Assembly (NCBI GenBank): GCA_951799405.1
Contig: OX637362.1
Coordinates: 7,642,703-7,706,702 of the forward strand
Origin: Agapetus fuscipes
Lineage: Eukaryota > Arthropoda > Insecta > Trichoptera > Glossosomatidae
Direction of reading: 5' to 3'
DNA: 64,000 nt
Below, piece by piece: positions 43,355 to 53,819 of the stretch (positions are counted from its first letter, which is position 1; the number at the start of each line of letters is the position of its first letter). Both the position numbers and the translations under genes were made by a program. The notes below the pieces were generated by a model, which was given only the letters and a program-made list of their open reading frames with translations, was not told the origin of the DNA and did not search any database.

Positions 43355-43442
43355 TTTGGCCATTTCTTACACCCTAGATGAGGATCGAACCCTAGCTCTC
43401 TGGAATGGTACGGGAGCATTCTACCGACTGAGCTATCGATCG
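43355..43442 (-). repeat. SINE-1 head, second copy
   Basis: GAGGATCGAACCCTAGCTCT, GGTACGGGAGCATTCTACCG and TGAGCTATCGATCGGT, minus strand. Two heads in the same orientation about 25 bp apart suggest insertion of one SINE-1 into or beside another. Confidence 0.65.
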
Positions 43443-43994
43443 GTTACTTTAGTAAACGAACATTGATGTTTTTATTGTTCGTTCAAAATTTAAAACATTT
43501 TGATAGAAATGGCAGCAATGCAGTTAAAGTGTCATTGATTCGCGTTGATTTGAGATGATTTGAGCTGATTTGTCCATCTGCTCGTATCTGCCACAATGCA
43601 GACTTCACCCTTCAGCGCCTAAGTACTAAAACCTTTTGAACCCAACCATGGTGATTTGTCAAAAAATATATATAGAAACTCAAACAGCATCCCTACTGAG
43701 AGTTTTAACTACTATACATTTTTAGTAAAACACTATGGTCGAGTTTAGACGTACATTGGTACAGAAAAAGGGATTAACATTTAATGAAGTTGTCAATCAC
43801 TCCGATTTCAATTTGAATCGTATGATACCAAAGGTGGCAATCGACGATTTTTTTTCTGAAATGGTATTTGAATCATTTTCTTATAAACACAGATAATTTT
43901 TTTATTATTATATTGATGCATTTATTTCGTTTTAAAAAATACTAGATTGCTGCCTTTGATTCTATTCGACTCTTTTTACAATGGGCGTTCTGTA

Positions 43995-44148
43995 CTTCGA
44001 GTATAAAACATTGCGGCAATACTTCACAGAACGCGTGAACAGAAAAATCTACGAAACAACAAAAGCGCACCTAGTGAGTGTAGAGTTTTTATACATTTTA
44101 TATTTTTACGCTAAGGTTGCGTATTTACGAGATGTTTTATACTCGGGG
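43995..44148. mobile_element. MITE-f, TA-flanked
   Basis: CTTCGAGTATAAAACATT and GATGTTTTATACTCGGGG termini, with TA on both sides (43993-43994, 44149-44150). 154 bp. The TA duplication suggests a Tc1/mariner-type mobiliser. The interior contains the family E motif (GCGCACCTAGTGAGTG). Confidence 0.65.
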
Positions 44149-44282
44149 TAATGTTGTTTGTTAAAAGTTCTCTAGAAAGAGTTCATTATTTAGATTTCTG
44201 TACAAGCGGTTTGTCGCGTAATGTTCCATGAATATTTTAACAAAGTGTTAAATTTTCTTCTTTTTTCTATAAATATTCCCTA

Positions 44283-44322
44283 TAATCTAAGTTGCAAGGA
44301 TATATCAACACCAATCTGACCA
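44283..44322 (-). repeat. DR260 terminal fragment
   Basis: CTATAATCTAAGTTGCAAGG and ATATATCAACACC only. Confidence 0.5.
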
Positions 44323-44524
44323 ATTTGACGGCCATTTTTGAAAATTGAAAGCGTTTCGGGGCGACGATTTTCTTTTTATGAAAAATGTTAAACTTCAGTC
44401 CATTGCGGCCTTTGACGTGGTACAAAATACATCATGGGTCCGCAAAATCATATGAGTTGACATGCCCAACATAAGCCATGTAACTCTTGTCGCCTTTCTT
44501 TGGAATAATAGGGACATTGACAAT

Positions 44525-44745
44525 CTAATATAATCTTATCTAAATTGCAAATATATGTAACATTGGGGGCTCACATTACATGCATTTTCAGAAGCAGAAA
44601 CGTATTAGTTCGCGTTTGCACATACCGCATGTGAACCTACAACATAAAAACCCAAATCTCAAACAGGGGTGACATTAGAAAAGTTAACCATTTTCTACAG
44701 CATGGGCGGTCAGCCGCATACCAACGTAGAAGTCAAGGAAAAAAA
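44525..44745 (-). repeat. DR260 with internal deletion
   Basis: TAATCTTATCTAAATTGCAA, AGTTCGCGTTTGCACATACC, ACAGGGGTGACATTAGAAAA and GTAGAAGTCAAGGAA. Confidence 0.7.
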
Positions 44746-45457
44746 ATTGACATTATAGATGATCAGTCACATACCAAACTATAAATTAAGAAATCTAGAC
44801 ACACAACCCCATCTTTTTTATAATCTGATCAGTTCCTATTTAACGTGGCTGTTTATAAATAATTTGAAGTAGAATCTAAATATCCCAAAGGGTGACGTCA
44901 CAGGTCTAGATGACTTGGGAGCAACCAAAAAATATATATTTGTTCGTTATTCTTCTGCGACCCAGTCAGTCAGCCATTTTTATTGCTAGCTCCATTATTT
45001 GGTAGTCAGTAAAAAATCAGTAGGTATTCCAAATAAAAAAGAACAGCACTTTTAAATTTAAAAATGGAAAGAACATTTTCAAATTCAAAAATTGATCAGC
45101 CAAATTGGTAGGAAGTTATCTATGATTTTCCCTTAGTGTTGCTAGTAAATGCAATTATTTCCCGATAGGTATCTAGTGACCAGGAGGTGCCTACTTATAT
45201 TGTAGCTGTGGTTGCATTGCATCCCTCAATTACTGGATAAATACCAACATTATCCAGGCTTAATTACATCTGACACTAAGGGACAACGACGCATGCGAGA
45301 TCTGGGAAATTATATCTATCAACAATTCACTCGGCACATTTAAAATGTGGGGAAAAAATTTGATGCCTAGAGTCCGGACAGAGATATTATGTAGGTACCT
45401 AGTTTGAAAATATACTGAAGCTCTAGGTACCTACTTCATTCAGCATAACCATCAACA

Positions 45458-45765
45458 TCCGGTTGATAGCTCAGTTGGTAGAGTGCTCGCATTCTATGCC
45501 GAGAGCTCGGGCTCGAATATCGCCGAGGGTGTCAGAAATGATTTCCCGTTTCGGTGTTTTTTTCAAGGCTTAAATAAATAAAAAAACGGCAAGGTGTACT
45601 CAGCCTTCACAAGAAATGAGTACCACCCCATTTGGGAGCTGGGAAATCCCCCACTTCACCGAAGTTGTTGGCGTAAGGCCGGCCCCCTTATCTGTAAAAG
45701 TAAATAGGTTCACTCGTCATATGCGCGCCGCCTTTGGGGATAACGCAGGCAAGCGTTTTTGTTTT
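45458..45765 (+). repeat. SINE-1, near full length
   Basis: ATCCGGTTGATAGCTCAGTT, GAGTGCTCGCATTCTATGCC, GGCTCGAAT, GTCAGAAATGATTTCCCGTT, GGCGTAAGGCCGGCCCCCTT and GGGGATAACGCAGGCAAG in order. It is cut short at the 3' end, where the 5'-truncated MITE-b begins a few bases later. Confidence 0.85.
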
Positions 45766-45777
45766 TTTTACGTTGCG

Positions 45778-45964
45778 TTTATTTTTGGTAAGGAACTCAG
45801 TTAAATATTTCTCGGAAGTGGTAATAATATGATGGAATTTGAACAAGAAAGATGATGTAGGTACATAAGCTGATTTACGTATATGCAACCAAATTTTTGT
45901 TGTGTTGTGAGAAATCACACTTCATTTTGATTTTTGGCTGATTGGAGTTTGGTGCAACAGGCCC
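45778..45964. mobile_element. MITE-b copy, 5'-truncated
   Basis: GGTAAGGAACTCAGTTAAAT, GATGGAATTTGAACAAGAAA and a clean terminus TTTGGTGCAACAGGCCC followed by TTA. The left terminus is missing next to SINE-1. Confidence 0.7.
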
Positions 45965-46029
45965 TTAATATGTCAAATATTCAGTTTTACCTTTATATTA
46001 TCCATGTATTCAAAATAATCTTCAGTTAG

Positions 46030-46195
46030 TTAATATGGTTCACTTTGTTGAGTTGCAGGGTGTTTGTTCATTTGAGATTTGAGTTTTTATATTGTAAGTC
46101 CACAGGCGGCATGTTTAAGCGCGAATTTATACGTGTCTACTTGTGTAAATGCACATTATGTGAATTATCTTTGCAACATAGATTAAATTACATTA
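46030..46195 (+). repeat. DR260, 5'-truncated
   Basis: TATGGTTCACTTTGTTGAGT, GGCATGTTTAAGCGCGAATT and ATCTTTGCAACATAGATTAA. Confidence 0.6.
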
Positions 46196-46199
46196 GTAT

Positions 46200-46553
46200 C
46201 GATGTATTTATTCTGGACAATCTTAAGTTAGTCGATGTCCCTGAATCATAGTTAAATACCGCCAGCATTCCTCATTACATGCCCCTCTAGGTTGCCGTAC
46301 CTACTCCAGTGGGCTCTCCACTCCTCATAGCCTACTCCAAGCCCTGGATCATGTAATGCCCGCCCCTCCATCAGCCCGTATCGTGTATCGGATCGCTGAA
46401 GGGTCCAGGCTGAAGGACTGAGCGACCACCTCCTCTAAAGCGTCCCCTCTGGGCTACTATCGTTTAATTAAAGACAGAACACAGCTCAAGCTTTGTGCCT
46501 CTCTAAATCTGTAACGGAGAAATCAATTAACGATTCTGATATTTGATGATTTG
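46200..46553. other. Unrecognised GC-richer stretch
   Basis: 46.26-46.45 kb (CCCCTCTAGGTTGCCGTACC, GGATCGCTGAAGGGTCCAGG) is GC-richer than its surroundings and looks like repeat 3' sequence, with opposed CATTACATG / CATGTAATG words. No second copy here. Confidence 0.3.
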
Positions 46554-46775
46554 ACCGGTCCGTAGTTCAGTGGTAACACTTCGGACTCATAAATGGAAGA
46601 TTGTGGGTTCGAATCCCGGCGAAGCATAAAAATATGCCATTTATATTTTCAAATTTGCTCCTCGCTGGGTTGAAAAACTTATAAATCTTTACCAAAGATC
46701 CGTCATCAAAAGGTCCGTCCAGCCTCACAGCAGTCTTGCTTGAGTATTGGCGCTTTGTAGCGACAGAACACAGCG
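46554..46775 (+). repeat. SINE-2, 5' three-quarters
   Basis: CCGGTCCGTAGTTCAGTGGT, GGTTCGAATCCCGGCGAAGC, CCTCGCTGGGTTGAAAAACT and AGTATTGGCGCTTTGTAGCG. Truncated at the 3' end. Confidence 0.75.
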
Positions 46776-46819
46776 CAAGCTTTCCAGCAGTCAGCGACTA
46801 CCTGATGTCCCTCTCTATT

Positions 46820-46880
46820 GCATGTGTAAGCGCTTACTTATACGTGTCTGTTTGTGAGAATTCATTTAATATGTAACATT
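46820..46880 (+). repeat. DR260 fragment
   Basis: GCATGTGTAAGCGCTTACTT, GTGTCTGTTTGTGAGAATTC and ATTTAATATG. It lies about 45 bp beyond a truncated SINE-2. Confidence 0.5.
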
Positions 46881-47194
46881 TACGCTTCCCATTCTCTTAA
46901 ATTTCTAATCGATTGCATCTGGCAGTAAAATCTCTTTACATTTAAATAAAAGTATTCTCAAAGGCGCGCACACAGCGAGCCATTTAGTGTGATTATCCAT
47001 CACCAGATGGCGCTGCCTTGTCTATTTTTAGGTTTTGCCAAACCTTAGGTCCATTAAAAAAATACCAAAGAGAAACGGTAAATGGCTTTCGGATGGCTTT
47101 TGCTTGGAACCAGTTTTTGCGTGGTACCTACGAAGAATGGCGACTATAAGATCTATAAAACTCTAGCCAAAATCTTACCTAACATTCAACTAAA

Positions 47195-47295
47195 CCTTAG
47201 CATGTACAGAAAATAAAACAGTGCCTCTACTGAGCGTTTGGGTTTTCGTAGATATTGTGGGGAAATGCCATAGTTCAGTTTAAACGTGGTGTTTT
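47195..47295 (+). repeat. Family E repeat
   Basis: AGTGCCTCTACTGAGCGTTT, GGGGAAATGCCATAGTTCAG and TTTAAACGTGG: plus-strand version of the family E motif. Confidence 0.45.
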
Positions 47296-47514
47296 GCTCC
47301 GGCCCACTCAATCGACGTTGCCCAATTCGCACATGTGTGTGTGTTAAGCGAAATTGATTATGCATGCCTATTGCCTTGTTCTGACTAAGAAAGTACAAGT
47401 GCAAGTCGTACAGGATAGCTTGTAAGTGGTAATTGTTTAGTTATTTCACAAAAAAAAAGCTGTAAAATAGATGAGCAAATGTAGGATTCGACTTCCAGGT
47501 TTAGGTCTAGATCT

Positions 47515-47655
47515 ATCGATAATCTATAGGTTCTCAAGATGTATTAACATTGAAGATTGATATTTCATTCATGCCTACAAGGAAACAAATGATACTACGC
47601 GCTTACTCGTGGAATGTCTACGAAATAAAAGTTAAATCTCAAATGAATGATTGTT
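47515..47655 (-). repeat. DR260, left part split by the CR1/L2 LINE
   Basis: TCGATAATCTATAGGTTCTC, ATTCATGCCTACAAGGAAAC and TAAATCTCAAATGAATGA, at which point LINE tail sequence starts. The continuation is at 49085-49137. Confidence 0.7.
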
Positions 47656-49088
47656 AATAATAATAATAATAATACAATATTTTTATAGCGCCTTTTCATG
47701 ACTCTTGGTCATCCCAAAGGCGCTTGCTCATATGAGCGCGCGAACAGGTGGGTCTTCAACCCCTTTCTAAAAGTACTCTCCAGATCCATTTCGCGCAGGT
47801 CATCTGGGAGGCCGTTCCATATCGTTGGAGCAGCCACCTTGAAGGCTCGATCTCCAAAAACGGTCTTCTTTTTCCTTCTTGGAAACTCTATCCGACTGCG
47901 ACATGATGCTGCTGATCGCAGTGTTGCTGTTCTGCTGCTTGTGGTGGCTGGAGTTATCATATCCTTTAAATATTTTGGTGCGGTCCCACGCAGGCTCTTG
48001 AAGACCAGCAACCCTATCTTATACTGGACCCGTTCATGAATCTTGAGCCAGTGAAGAGACTTCAGGTGCGGCGTAATATGGCAAAACTTTGAGGCACCAT
48101 GTATAAGTCTGGCCGCGGCATTCAGTACAGACTGGAGTCTCTTCAGCTGGCTCTGGGGCTGTCCGGCATATACGCCATTGCAGTAGTCGATTTTCGACAG
48201 CACGAAGGCATTGACAACAGTTTTTAAGGCCTTTGTTGTCAGATTTCTTCTGATTGCTCTAATTTGTCGGAGAGCGAAGAAACCTGACTTAACTGTTTTG
48301 CCAATTTGCCTATCGAGTACCAAGTGCTGATCAATTTCTACTCCAAGAACTCGGACATGGGTTGCTGGGATGACAGCACTACCACATATGTCAACCGGAG
48401 ACTGGTCAAGGAGGGGCTTACGCCTCCTGGTCACTAGGTATAGTAGTTCTGTCTTGTCTGGGTTAAGGATCAGTTTGTGCGATGCCATCCAGTGCCCTAT
48501 CCTTTCTATGCCTCCTGCAATTTTTTGAGATGCTTCTCGCATTTTCTCAGGCTCACACTCCAGGTAAATTTGGCAATCGTCAGCGTAGCAGTGAACGTTA
48601 AGTCCAAGACTATGTATCAGTGTCTCGAGTCCATAGGTGTACATTAGGAACAAGAGCGGCCCAAGAACGGATCCCTGTGGGACTCCTGTTTCCACTGGGA
48701 AGGAGGAGGATGCATCGTCTGATATGCGGACAATTTGACTTCTTCCATTTAGGTAGGCAGTCAACCAGTCAAGGGCCTTTCCTCTCACTCCGAGGGTAGT
48801 TTTGAATTTCCTCAGAAGGATCTGATGGTCTACTGTATCGAACGCTGCACTCATGTCCAAGAGAGCCAGGACTGCGGCGTTTCCTTTTTCGATGCTAAGG
48901 GTTAATTCTGAGAGTAGTCCTACTATACCGGTTTCGGTGGAATGGTGCCTGCGATAAGCTGACTGTCTATCAGCATACAGCTCATGTTTGTGCAGATATG
49001 CAGATAACCGGGCAGCTACAACTCTCTCATATACTTTGGCAACGAAGGGTAGATTTGATATGGGCCGATAGTTATAAATATCATGCCA
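47656..49088 (-). pseudogene. CR1/L2-like LINE reverse transcriptase, 5'-truncated
   Basis: Largest coding remnant in the window. The minus-strand frame is open from 49139 to 47709 (476 codons), but only residues from about 18 on belong to the LINE. Visible RT features: YNYRPISNLPFVAKVYERVV, ALLDMSAAFDTVDH (motif A), ETGVPQGSVLGPLLFLMYT (motif B), HCYADDCQIY (motif C, YADD) and LNPDKTELL. The connection region ARLIHGASKFCHITPHLKSL is followed by FGDRAFKVAAPTIWNGLPDD, a typical CR1/L2/Jockey-group C terminus. The endonuclease domain is missing. The 3' end carries GCGCC...GGCGC complementary segments and an ATT-repeat tail (47656-47674). No internal stop remains, so this may be a fairly recent insertion. 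It sits inside a DR260 copy (47515-47655 and 49085-49137). Confidence 0.9.
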
Positions 49089-49137
49089 CTCCTTGCCGCC
49101 TTTTTCTGAAAGATGGGTGACATTGGCAAAGTGACAC
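49085..49137 (-). repeat. DR260, right part split by the CR1/L2 LINE
   Basis: CCACTCCTTGCCGCCTTTTT, CTGAAAGATGGGTGACATTG and GCAAAGTG continue the DR260 copy that breaks off at 47655. The last about 30 bp of the repeat are absent. It supplies the first about 17 codons of the 476-codon minus-strand frame. Confidence 0.7.
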
Positions 49138-49261
49138 AATTTTTAGTCTACTGTGTTTTTGTCTTTCAAAATAGCAAAACATATATTTATTTGGTCTTAT
49201 ACGAGTATTAACATTAATAATCGATAACATTATTGCCTAAAGATAAAACAATGTATTACAA

Positions 49262-49475
49262 ATTATTATTTTCAAATATGCTCTTCGGTGGGTTGAGAAA
49301 GTTATATACCTTTACCAAAGACCGATCACCAAAGGTCCATCCAGTCTTACGGCAACTGGGTCTTGCTTGATAATTGGGCTTTCTATAATGACGACCAAGC
49401 ACACAGAGGGCTCTTGAGGTGTAATTCACACAAAAAGAGCGCTCACCAAATAAATCATCTTGATATTTGTATTAT
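49262..49475 (+). repeat. SINE-2, headless
   Basis: Starts in the body (TTTTCAAATATGCTCTTCGG), then CCATCCAGTCTTACGGCAAC, GACGACCAAGCACACAGAGG and CACCAAATAAATCATCTTGA. The tRNA-like head is absent. Confidence 0.7.
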
Positions 49476-49679
49476 TGGATAGACTTACAAATTCTACAAC
49501 TGACTTCATCTGAACAGATTTGTCGAGAGAATTCAGGCACAACCTTTTTAAATCGCTAAAACTAGATTGCAACACTTGAGGTATTCACATATCTTATAAA
49601 GGTGGGTAGGTACATCAGGAGTAAATAACTAAGCAGGTAGGAACATACATATATGTGTAGCAAGGCAATGCATCTATGT

Positions 49680-49915
49680 GTCTATAATCTAAGTTGCAAA
49701 GATGTATTCAAGGCTCATATTTGATGCATGCCCACAAGCAGACGCATGCAAGATCACGTTACACATTCTGCATGTGTACCTACATACAAAATAAACCAAA
49801 CTTTACATGAACGTGAACCTAGCAACTCCTTCCGCCATTCCCTGAAACGGGATGACATTGGCAAAAGTGAACCAAGTTTTCACAATAGGGGTCAATTCTT
49901 CATACCAACCTATCA
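49680..49915 (-). repeat. DR260, full length
   Basis: GTCTATAATCTAAGTTGCAA, CCATTCCCTGAAACGGGATG and CATACCAACCTATCATTG. Confidence 0.8.
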
Positions 49916-49956
49916 TTGTTTATAGAGGAATCAATCATTTTTTACAGTTACGGTAT

Positions 49957-50205
49957 TTCTTGACTTATAGACTGGTATGAGGCTGACCACCCATATTGTA
50001 AAATATGGTTCACTTGTCAATGTCACCCCTGTTTCAGGGAAGGTCGGCAGCATGTTGCAGGGCTTATGTTCATTTGAGATTGGGTTTTTTATACTGTAGG
50101 TCCACGTGCGACATGTGTGAGTGCGAAATTATGCGTGTCTGCTTGTGGGAATGCATTTAATATGAATCTTAAATGATACATATCTTTGCAGCTTAGATTT
50201 AGATT
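49957..50205 (+). repeat. DR260, full length
   Basis: TTCTTGACTTATAGACTGGT, CACCCCTGTTTCAGGGAAGG and TCTTTGCAGCTTAGATTTAG with a TTTAGA-repeat tail. It faces a minus copy at 49.68-49.92 kb. Confidence 0.8.
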
Positions 50206-50209
50206 TAGA

Positions 50210-50442
50210 CAGGGGCCGGTTAATTCAACCGTTTCGATTGTATTAGGGTTTCCTGCTCCAGGGGGGAAGAGGGGGCAGGTTCTCACTTCTTATGATGGCT
50301 GAGTATACCTTGCCGTTTCTATGATTTTTGGATTTGAAAATAAACAATAAAACGGGAAATCATTTCTGACACTCTTGATGGAGATCGAACCCTGGCCTTA
50401 TAGTTTTGCACGCAGGTGTTCTACCAACTTAGCTATCGACCG
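50210..50442 (-). repeat. SINE-1, 5' two-thirds
   Basis: GGGGCCGGTTAATTCAACCG, GTATACCTTGCCG, AAACGGGAAATCATTTCTGA, GATCGAACCCTGG and CTACCAACTTAGCTATCGAC, minus strand. Directly adjoins a plus-strand DR260 copy on its left. Confidence 0.75.
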
Positions 50443-50914
50443 GAGAGTTGTGCTAAAACTGAGATAAAATGAAATGCGTAAGGTTAGAAACACAAAAATA
50501 GTTTTTTATACAGCTCGCACTACGCCCTAATCGCAACCATATATTTTGGCAACAACTATCATTTACCGTACCTACCTATGTACGTGAAATTCAGTGCCTA
50601 TTTTTAAATTTCCAAAATCCTTCTCGCTGTTTTTAACATGTAGGTACAAATTAAATACTCAGGATTCTGGTATGATTCTTGATCTCAGCACAGACTTTTT
50701 TTCTACTCTGCAAGGGATTGAAACTCAGTACTTACCTTCTGCCGGCAAGGATTTAACCACTAAACCAAATAATATCATGGTTGTCCAACGTCAGGCCCAA
50801 TAATATCAATGGCGTAACATTTATCTTATGAGTCTATAATCCTTTATTTATTCATCTTCGAATTTATTGATATTGAATTATGAATAGACCAGTAACTTTA
50901 AAAAAATGTATTTA

Positions 50915-51005
50915 AACTAAGACAGCGCCCACAATGAGCGTTTTAGTTTATGGATACTTTTCGGGAAACGCTGTTTTTGAGTTTAAACGTATACGAATAC
51001 GTCCA
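50915..51005 (+). repeat. Family E repeat
   Basis: AGACAGCGCCCACAATGAGC, GGGAAACGCTGTTTTTGAGT and TTAAACGTATACG. Confidence 0.45.
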
Positions 51006-51221
51006 GCCGATCGCCAGACGTTGTAGGTATTATGTAATATTATTATGAATATGGGCGAGGTTACCAATCAGGCAATCACAAGCACGTGTAGCGTCAAGCG
51101 CACGCTAAGGCATCGCCCAACTAGTATTGCCGACGATACGTCATGTATCGGTTTTTCTCGACACATCAAAATCCTTAGTAGTTGCTATTGGCTAGTGTCA
51201 CATGACAATGTGATGGGTTTA

Positions 51222-51437
51222 GGGCCTGTTGCACCAAACTCCTATCAGACAAAAATAAAAATTAAGTATGATTTCTCCTATCGAATCAAAAATTCAATCA
51301 AACATCATCTTTCCCGTTCAAATTCCATCATATTATTACCCACTTCCGAGAAATATTTCACAGAGGTCCCTACCAGAATCAAGCAATCAAATTTGATGTG
51401 TCAATCAAATATTGATTGAGGTTGGTGCAACAGGCCC
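51222..51437. mobile_element. MITE-b, intact with TTA duplications
   Basis: GGGCCTGTTGCACCAA (left) and TTGGTGCAACAGGCCC (right) are perfect inverted repeats, flanked by TTA at 51219-51221 and 51438-51440. The interior carries degenerate repeats of a TCAAATTTGAT kind. A 216-bp non-autonomous element; the TTA target fits PIF/Harbinger-type transposition, though other superfamilies cannot be ruled out. The 124-codon frame overlapping it is not a gene. Confidence 0.85.
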
Positions 51438-51440
51438 TTA

Positions 51441-52507
51441 GTGTATTTGATCACGTGTGTCCATTAGTTGGACGTTTCGTCATTTTGTCGGTTCTTCTCG
51501 ACACATCAATCGGGAAGATTCAATACCAGTTCTAAATATATGTATTAAGCTCTGCACTACTACAATAGACTTAAAACGGCCACCTTCTGATACATACTTT
51601 CGTTGTGTTCTATGATCGCTTAATTTCTTAATCAAAAAATATTGTGGTTGTGTCTATCAATGGCCGGACCATCATATTCTGGCGGTTTTCTCGACAAATT
51701 AAATGGATTTATCTCTAGTATTGTGAAAGTGGCCGTCACGCATTTTCCACTAAGATAAGCTTTGCTTACCTTTATTAATATGGCACGGAGGAATGAATGT
51801 TTCAAAAGTGACAGTAAGTTGACAAATAGCCTACAACAAAAGAGATATTTTGTATGAATAGTAGGTGCTGATTAACTATCCGGCTCGAAGGACCAAAATC
51901 TTAGTATTATCAGAAGATAATCCAAAGAAAATGGCGTCCGCTTGAAAGGTCATAACCGGTAAAATCATCGATACAATGACCGGTATAATAAGTAGGTGTG
52001 TGGATGCACCACCTACATTGACTTGTCCTTTACACACACGCACACATAAACACACACACATACACCCAATACGTGAAATAGGCGAAAATGCTAAATGTAA
52101 ATAATGTCCCAAAACCATAGCATGACCGAATCAATTGAAAAAAATAAAAGAAAAATACAGAACATTTCTTTCTTCTCATGGGTTTTATTCTCTCGAGCGC
52201 TTTCGAAAATATTACCTCTTCATTACCAACAGAATAACCGATGAAATATATTAGAAAACAATAAATAATAATAAAGATAAATTGTACACATAACTTCACA
52301 TGAGTTTTTGATTCAATGAAATCTCAAAAAGTGTAAGTAAAGCTAAAAATTGTACCAGCTTACTGGGTAGGCACGCGATTTCCAAGGAAATCACCATAGA
52401 CGTTACCGAGGCGGGTTAGGTACAGATTTCAGGTTACTATCGCCTTCCTATCGCTCCATCGCCTCCCAATCGCCCCCTTTGTATTTTCGCTTCCAAGTTG
52501 AGCACTA
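51441..52507. other. No gene recognised
   Basis: AT-rich apart from the (CA)n run. GGTTCTTCTCGACACATCAA-type wording recurs at 51.15, 51.49 and 51.69 kb at uneven spacing. Confidence 0.35.
52024..52075 (+). repeat. Imperfect (CA)n microsatellite
   Basis: ACACACACGCACACATAAAC followed by ACACACACATACAC. Simple repeat. Confidence 0.7.
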
Positions 52508-52605
52508 CTGATTGAATTGGAGCGACGACCAATCTCGCAGCTAAGTCTTTTGAGGTGTGAATCACACAAAAACAACGCTCACAAAATAAGCCATCCTAAT
52601 ATTTA
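52508..52605 (+). repeat. SINE-2 3' fragment
   Basis: GCGACGACCAATCTCGCAGC, TTTTGAGGTGTGAATCACAC and ATAAGCCATCCTAATATTT. Only the 3' third remains. Confidence 0.65.
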
Positions 52606-52807
52606 AAAACTAGTGTGGCTCAAAAGACAAAAATGTGTCCATCTTGCAACAACTGGAGGTCTTGGCTCATCTGTAGACTTTGTGCCAAGGACTCTTCCTC
52701 CAGTTGTCTGATCACATATGGCAAACAGAGCCCTACATGACCGTGGAAGACCTATTAAAATTAGAAAAAATCGTGATAATTTATCACTTATTGCGTTGGT
52801 ATTGAAG

Positions 52808-53165
52808 TCCGGTCGATAGCTCAGTTGGTAGAATACTTGCATTCCATGCCGTAAGCTCGGGTTTGAATCCCACCGAGGTGTCAGAAATGATATCAAGTTT
52901 CGGTGTTTATTTCAAACCCAAAATAAAATACCACCATGGTTTACTAAGCCTTCACAAGAAATGACTACCGGCCCCCTCGGGAGCTGGGAAGCCCCCACTT
53001 CAACTGAAGTGGTTGGCGTAAGACCAGCCCCCTTAAGTACTTGTAAAAGTAAATAGGTTCCAGTAACCACATGCGAAACACTTCGGGGATAACGCGGAAA
53101 GAAGTTACATTACATATTATATGTGTAGCTTAGTTGCGAGATGCGTTGCGATAAGTTTGAGGATC
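52808..53165 (+). repeat. SINE-1, full length
   Basis: The longest copy. It has the head with A box (TAGCTCAGTTGGTAG) and B box (GGTTTGAATCC), CTCGGGAGCTGGGAAGCC, GTGGTTGGCGTAAGACCAGC, CTTCGGGGATAACGCGG and TATGTGTAGCTTAGTTGCG, followed by a GATGATGATGATG run at 53180-53195. It is the best reference copy here. Confidence 0.85.
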
Positions 53166-53359
53166 TGTGTAAGTGATGTTGATGATGATGATGATATTAT
53201 GCAACTTAATTAATATTTCATAAGTATGAATCAAGGACGACGCTAAATGAAAATGCATAGAACCAATGGCGGTAATCTAGAATTACATTTTAATTACTGT
53301 TTTAATTACAATCCCACAAATCACTAAATTGGATTCCCTAGATGCACTGAACCTGCTTT

Positions 53360-53420
53360 GTAAAGAAAAGTGGTGAGGCCTATGTCTAACCATGACCAAG
53401 TAGGTAATGGCTGAGATGAT
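53360..53420 (+). repeat. Short LINE 3'-end fragment
   Basis: GTGGTGAGGCCTATGTCTAA followed by GGCTGAGATGATGATG. This resembles the end of the LINE family at 36.0 and 62.9 kb (EAYV..., GATGATG tail), on the plus strand. It directly precedes a minus-strand SINE-1. Confidence 0.4.
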
Positions 53421-53427
53421 GATCGCA

Positions 53428-53728
53428 ATGCAACTAAGCTACACATAAAGTGTAACTTCTCGCAGGGCTCGCATGTGGTGAATGGAATATATTTGAAATA
53501 AAATGTAGGTGGTTACGGGGCGAGTAAAATTTAATTATGTACGACCGGTTTCGTAATATTGATGTAAACATTGTTTACGAAACAAAACTTCTACTAAAGT
53601 GGCCTTACGCCAGGTTTTCCAGTTTTCGAGGGGCTGGTAGGTACCTATTAATTGCTTTTGAAGGCTGTGTAAACCTTGCCGGTATTTTATTTTGGGTTTG
53701 AAGCAAACACCGAAACGTGATATAATAA
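53428..53728 (-). repeat. SINE-1 with internal insertion, headless
   Basis: GCAACTAAGCTACACATAAA and GGCTCGCATGTGGTGAATGG at the left; GGTTTTCCAGTTTTCGAGGG, CTTGCCGGTATTTTATTTTG and ACACCGAAACGTG at the right, minus strand. The segment at about 53500-53585 does not match other copies and is probably an insertion. It lies about 260 bp from the plus-strand SINE-1, so the two face each other. Confidence 0.65.
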
Positions 53729-53819
53729 TAATTGTGATGCATACCTAGGTGTTCACTACTACCAACAAACTGTACAAATAAATTCGCATATAAACATCAT
53801 TCTCTAAGTACTAAAATAT

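Noticed and set aside
45458..45530. Functional tRNA gene (Ala-like)
   Set aside because: A and B boxes are present, but the acceptor stem does not pair and the same sequence heads every SINE-1 copy.
47698..48039. 113-codon plus-strand open frame
   Set aside because: Antisense of the CR1/L2 reverse transcriptase.
51045..51419. 124-codon plus-strand open frame
   Set aside because: More than half lies in MITE-b, and there is no recognisable protein motif.
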